Source: a virus. Taken from it: a stretch of DNA of 41,955 bases. Made by a program: the position numbers and the translations under genes. Positions 41,755 to 41,955 of the stretch are shown piece after piece (the first letter of the stretch is position 1; every line of letters starts with the position of its first letter). The stretch covers positions 1 through 41,955 of the IMG/VR virus record IMGVR_UViG_3300028388_000491; one strand, written 5' to 3'. The notes beneath the pieces were generated by a model. The model worked only from the letters and a program-made list of their open reading frames with translations, ran no database searches and had not been told where the DNA came from.

Positions 41755-41955
41755 TGTTTGACGATTTTATGGAGGCTCTGCAGGATGATCAATTTAAAGA
41801 AATTCCTGTAGATGTTAAAGAGTTTGTAGAGTCTCCAGATTATTTGGGGCAGCCTGTGCTGTCTGACATTCAATATGACATTGTACGAGCTATGAGTCAG
41901 ATATATAAACAAGAAGACTTAGAAAGAATTATGGGAGGCACCGAGGGTATACAAT
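41754..41955 (+). CDS. Terminase large subunit, N-terminal fragment (cut by window end)
   Basis: 67 residues and one base are visible and the frame is open at the window end. The sequence begins MFDDFMEALQDDQFKEIPVD, then FVESPDYLGQPVLSDIQYDI and a helix with MSQIYKQEDLERIMGG. The order FVESPDYL...PVLSDIQYDIVRA is like the N-terminus of actinophage TerL proteins, ahead of the Walker A motif, which lies outside. The call rests on this N-terminus and the TerS gene before it. Confidence 0.7.
   Translation, partial: MFDDFMEALQDDQFKEIPVDVKEFVESPDYLGQPVLSDIQYDIVRAMSQIYKQEDLERIMGGTEGIQ

Overview
The window is a piece of a double-stranded DNA tailed-phage genome. By eye its GC content is in the low 40s percent. 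Every gene I can support reads left to right, most neighbours overlap by 1-4 bases (TAATG or ATGA junctions), and no stretch over 300 bases lacks a gene. I see no tRNA, integrase, repressor, transposase or CRISPR array. The order of head and tail genes, the portal, fused S78 protease/scaffold, HK97-type capsid, paired tail assembly chaperones and PGE-motif tape measure resemble siphoviruses of Actinobacteria. Frequent TATAAT boxes 6-9 bases before start codons (leaderless transcripts, common in Actinobacteria) point the same way. The modest GC would suit a low-GC actinobacterial host such as the freshwater acI group (Nanopelagicales); that host guess is inference only.

Layout. 1-4.5 kb: the 3' part of a LamG-like virion protein, a small conserved gene and the portal. 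4.5-7.1 kb: prohead protease fused to scaffold (with a nested internal start for free scaffold), then the major capsid protein and a strong terminator. 7.1-11.1 kb: neck and tail-completion genes, then the major tail tube protein and a second terminator. 11.1-12.2 kb: two paralogous tail assembly chaperones. 12.2-21.4 kb: a very long tape measure spread over three reading frames and ending in a LysM domain. 21.4-28.9 kb: tail tip, hub and adhesin-like genes. 28.9-37.4 kb: a MerR-like DNA-binding protein, two small genes, DnaB-like helicase, DnaG-like primase, probable ssDNA-binding protein, a complete family-C DNA polymerase and a RecA/UvsX-like recombinase. 37.4-41.2 kb: an accessory DNA-processing set (Hjc-like nuclease candidate, DEDDy exonuclease, Cas4-like nuclease, RuvC-like resolvase, zinc and HTH proteins, DUF1599-like protein). 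41.2-41.96 kb: small terminase and the start of the large terminase, cut by the window edge.

How it works together: terminase and portal package DNA into a shell built by capsid, scaffold and protease; chaperones and tape measure build a long flexible tail whose tip carries wall-binding and carbohydrate-binding-like domains. The phage brings its own helicase, primase, polymerase and recombinase, so it replicates with considerable independence from the host. No lysis genes are visible in this window.

The points most worth a second look are the leaderless extended -10 promoter set, terminator-promoter cassettes placed exactly after capsid and tail-tube genes, the nested scaffold, tail chaperones made by gene duplication instead of a frameshift, the three-frame tape measure, a recombinase with a non-canonical Walker A motif, and two hidden small genes (53 and 51 residues).
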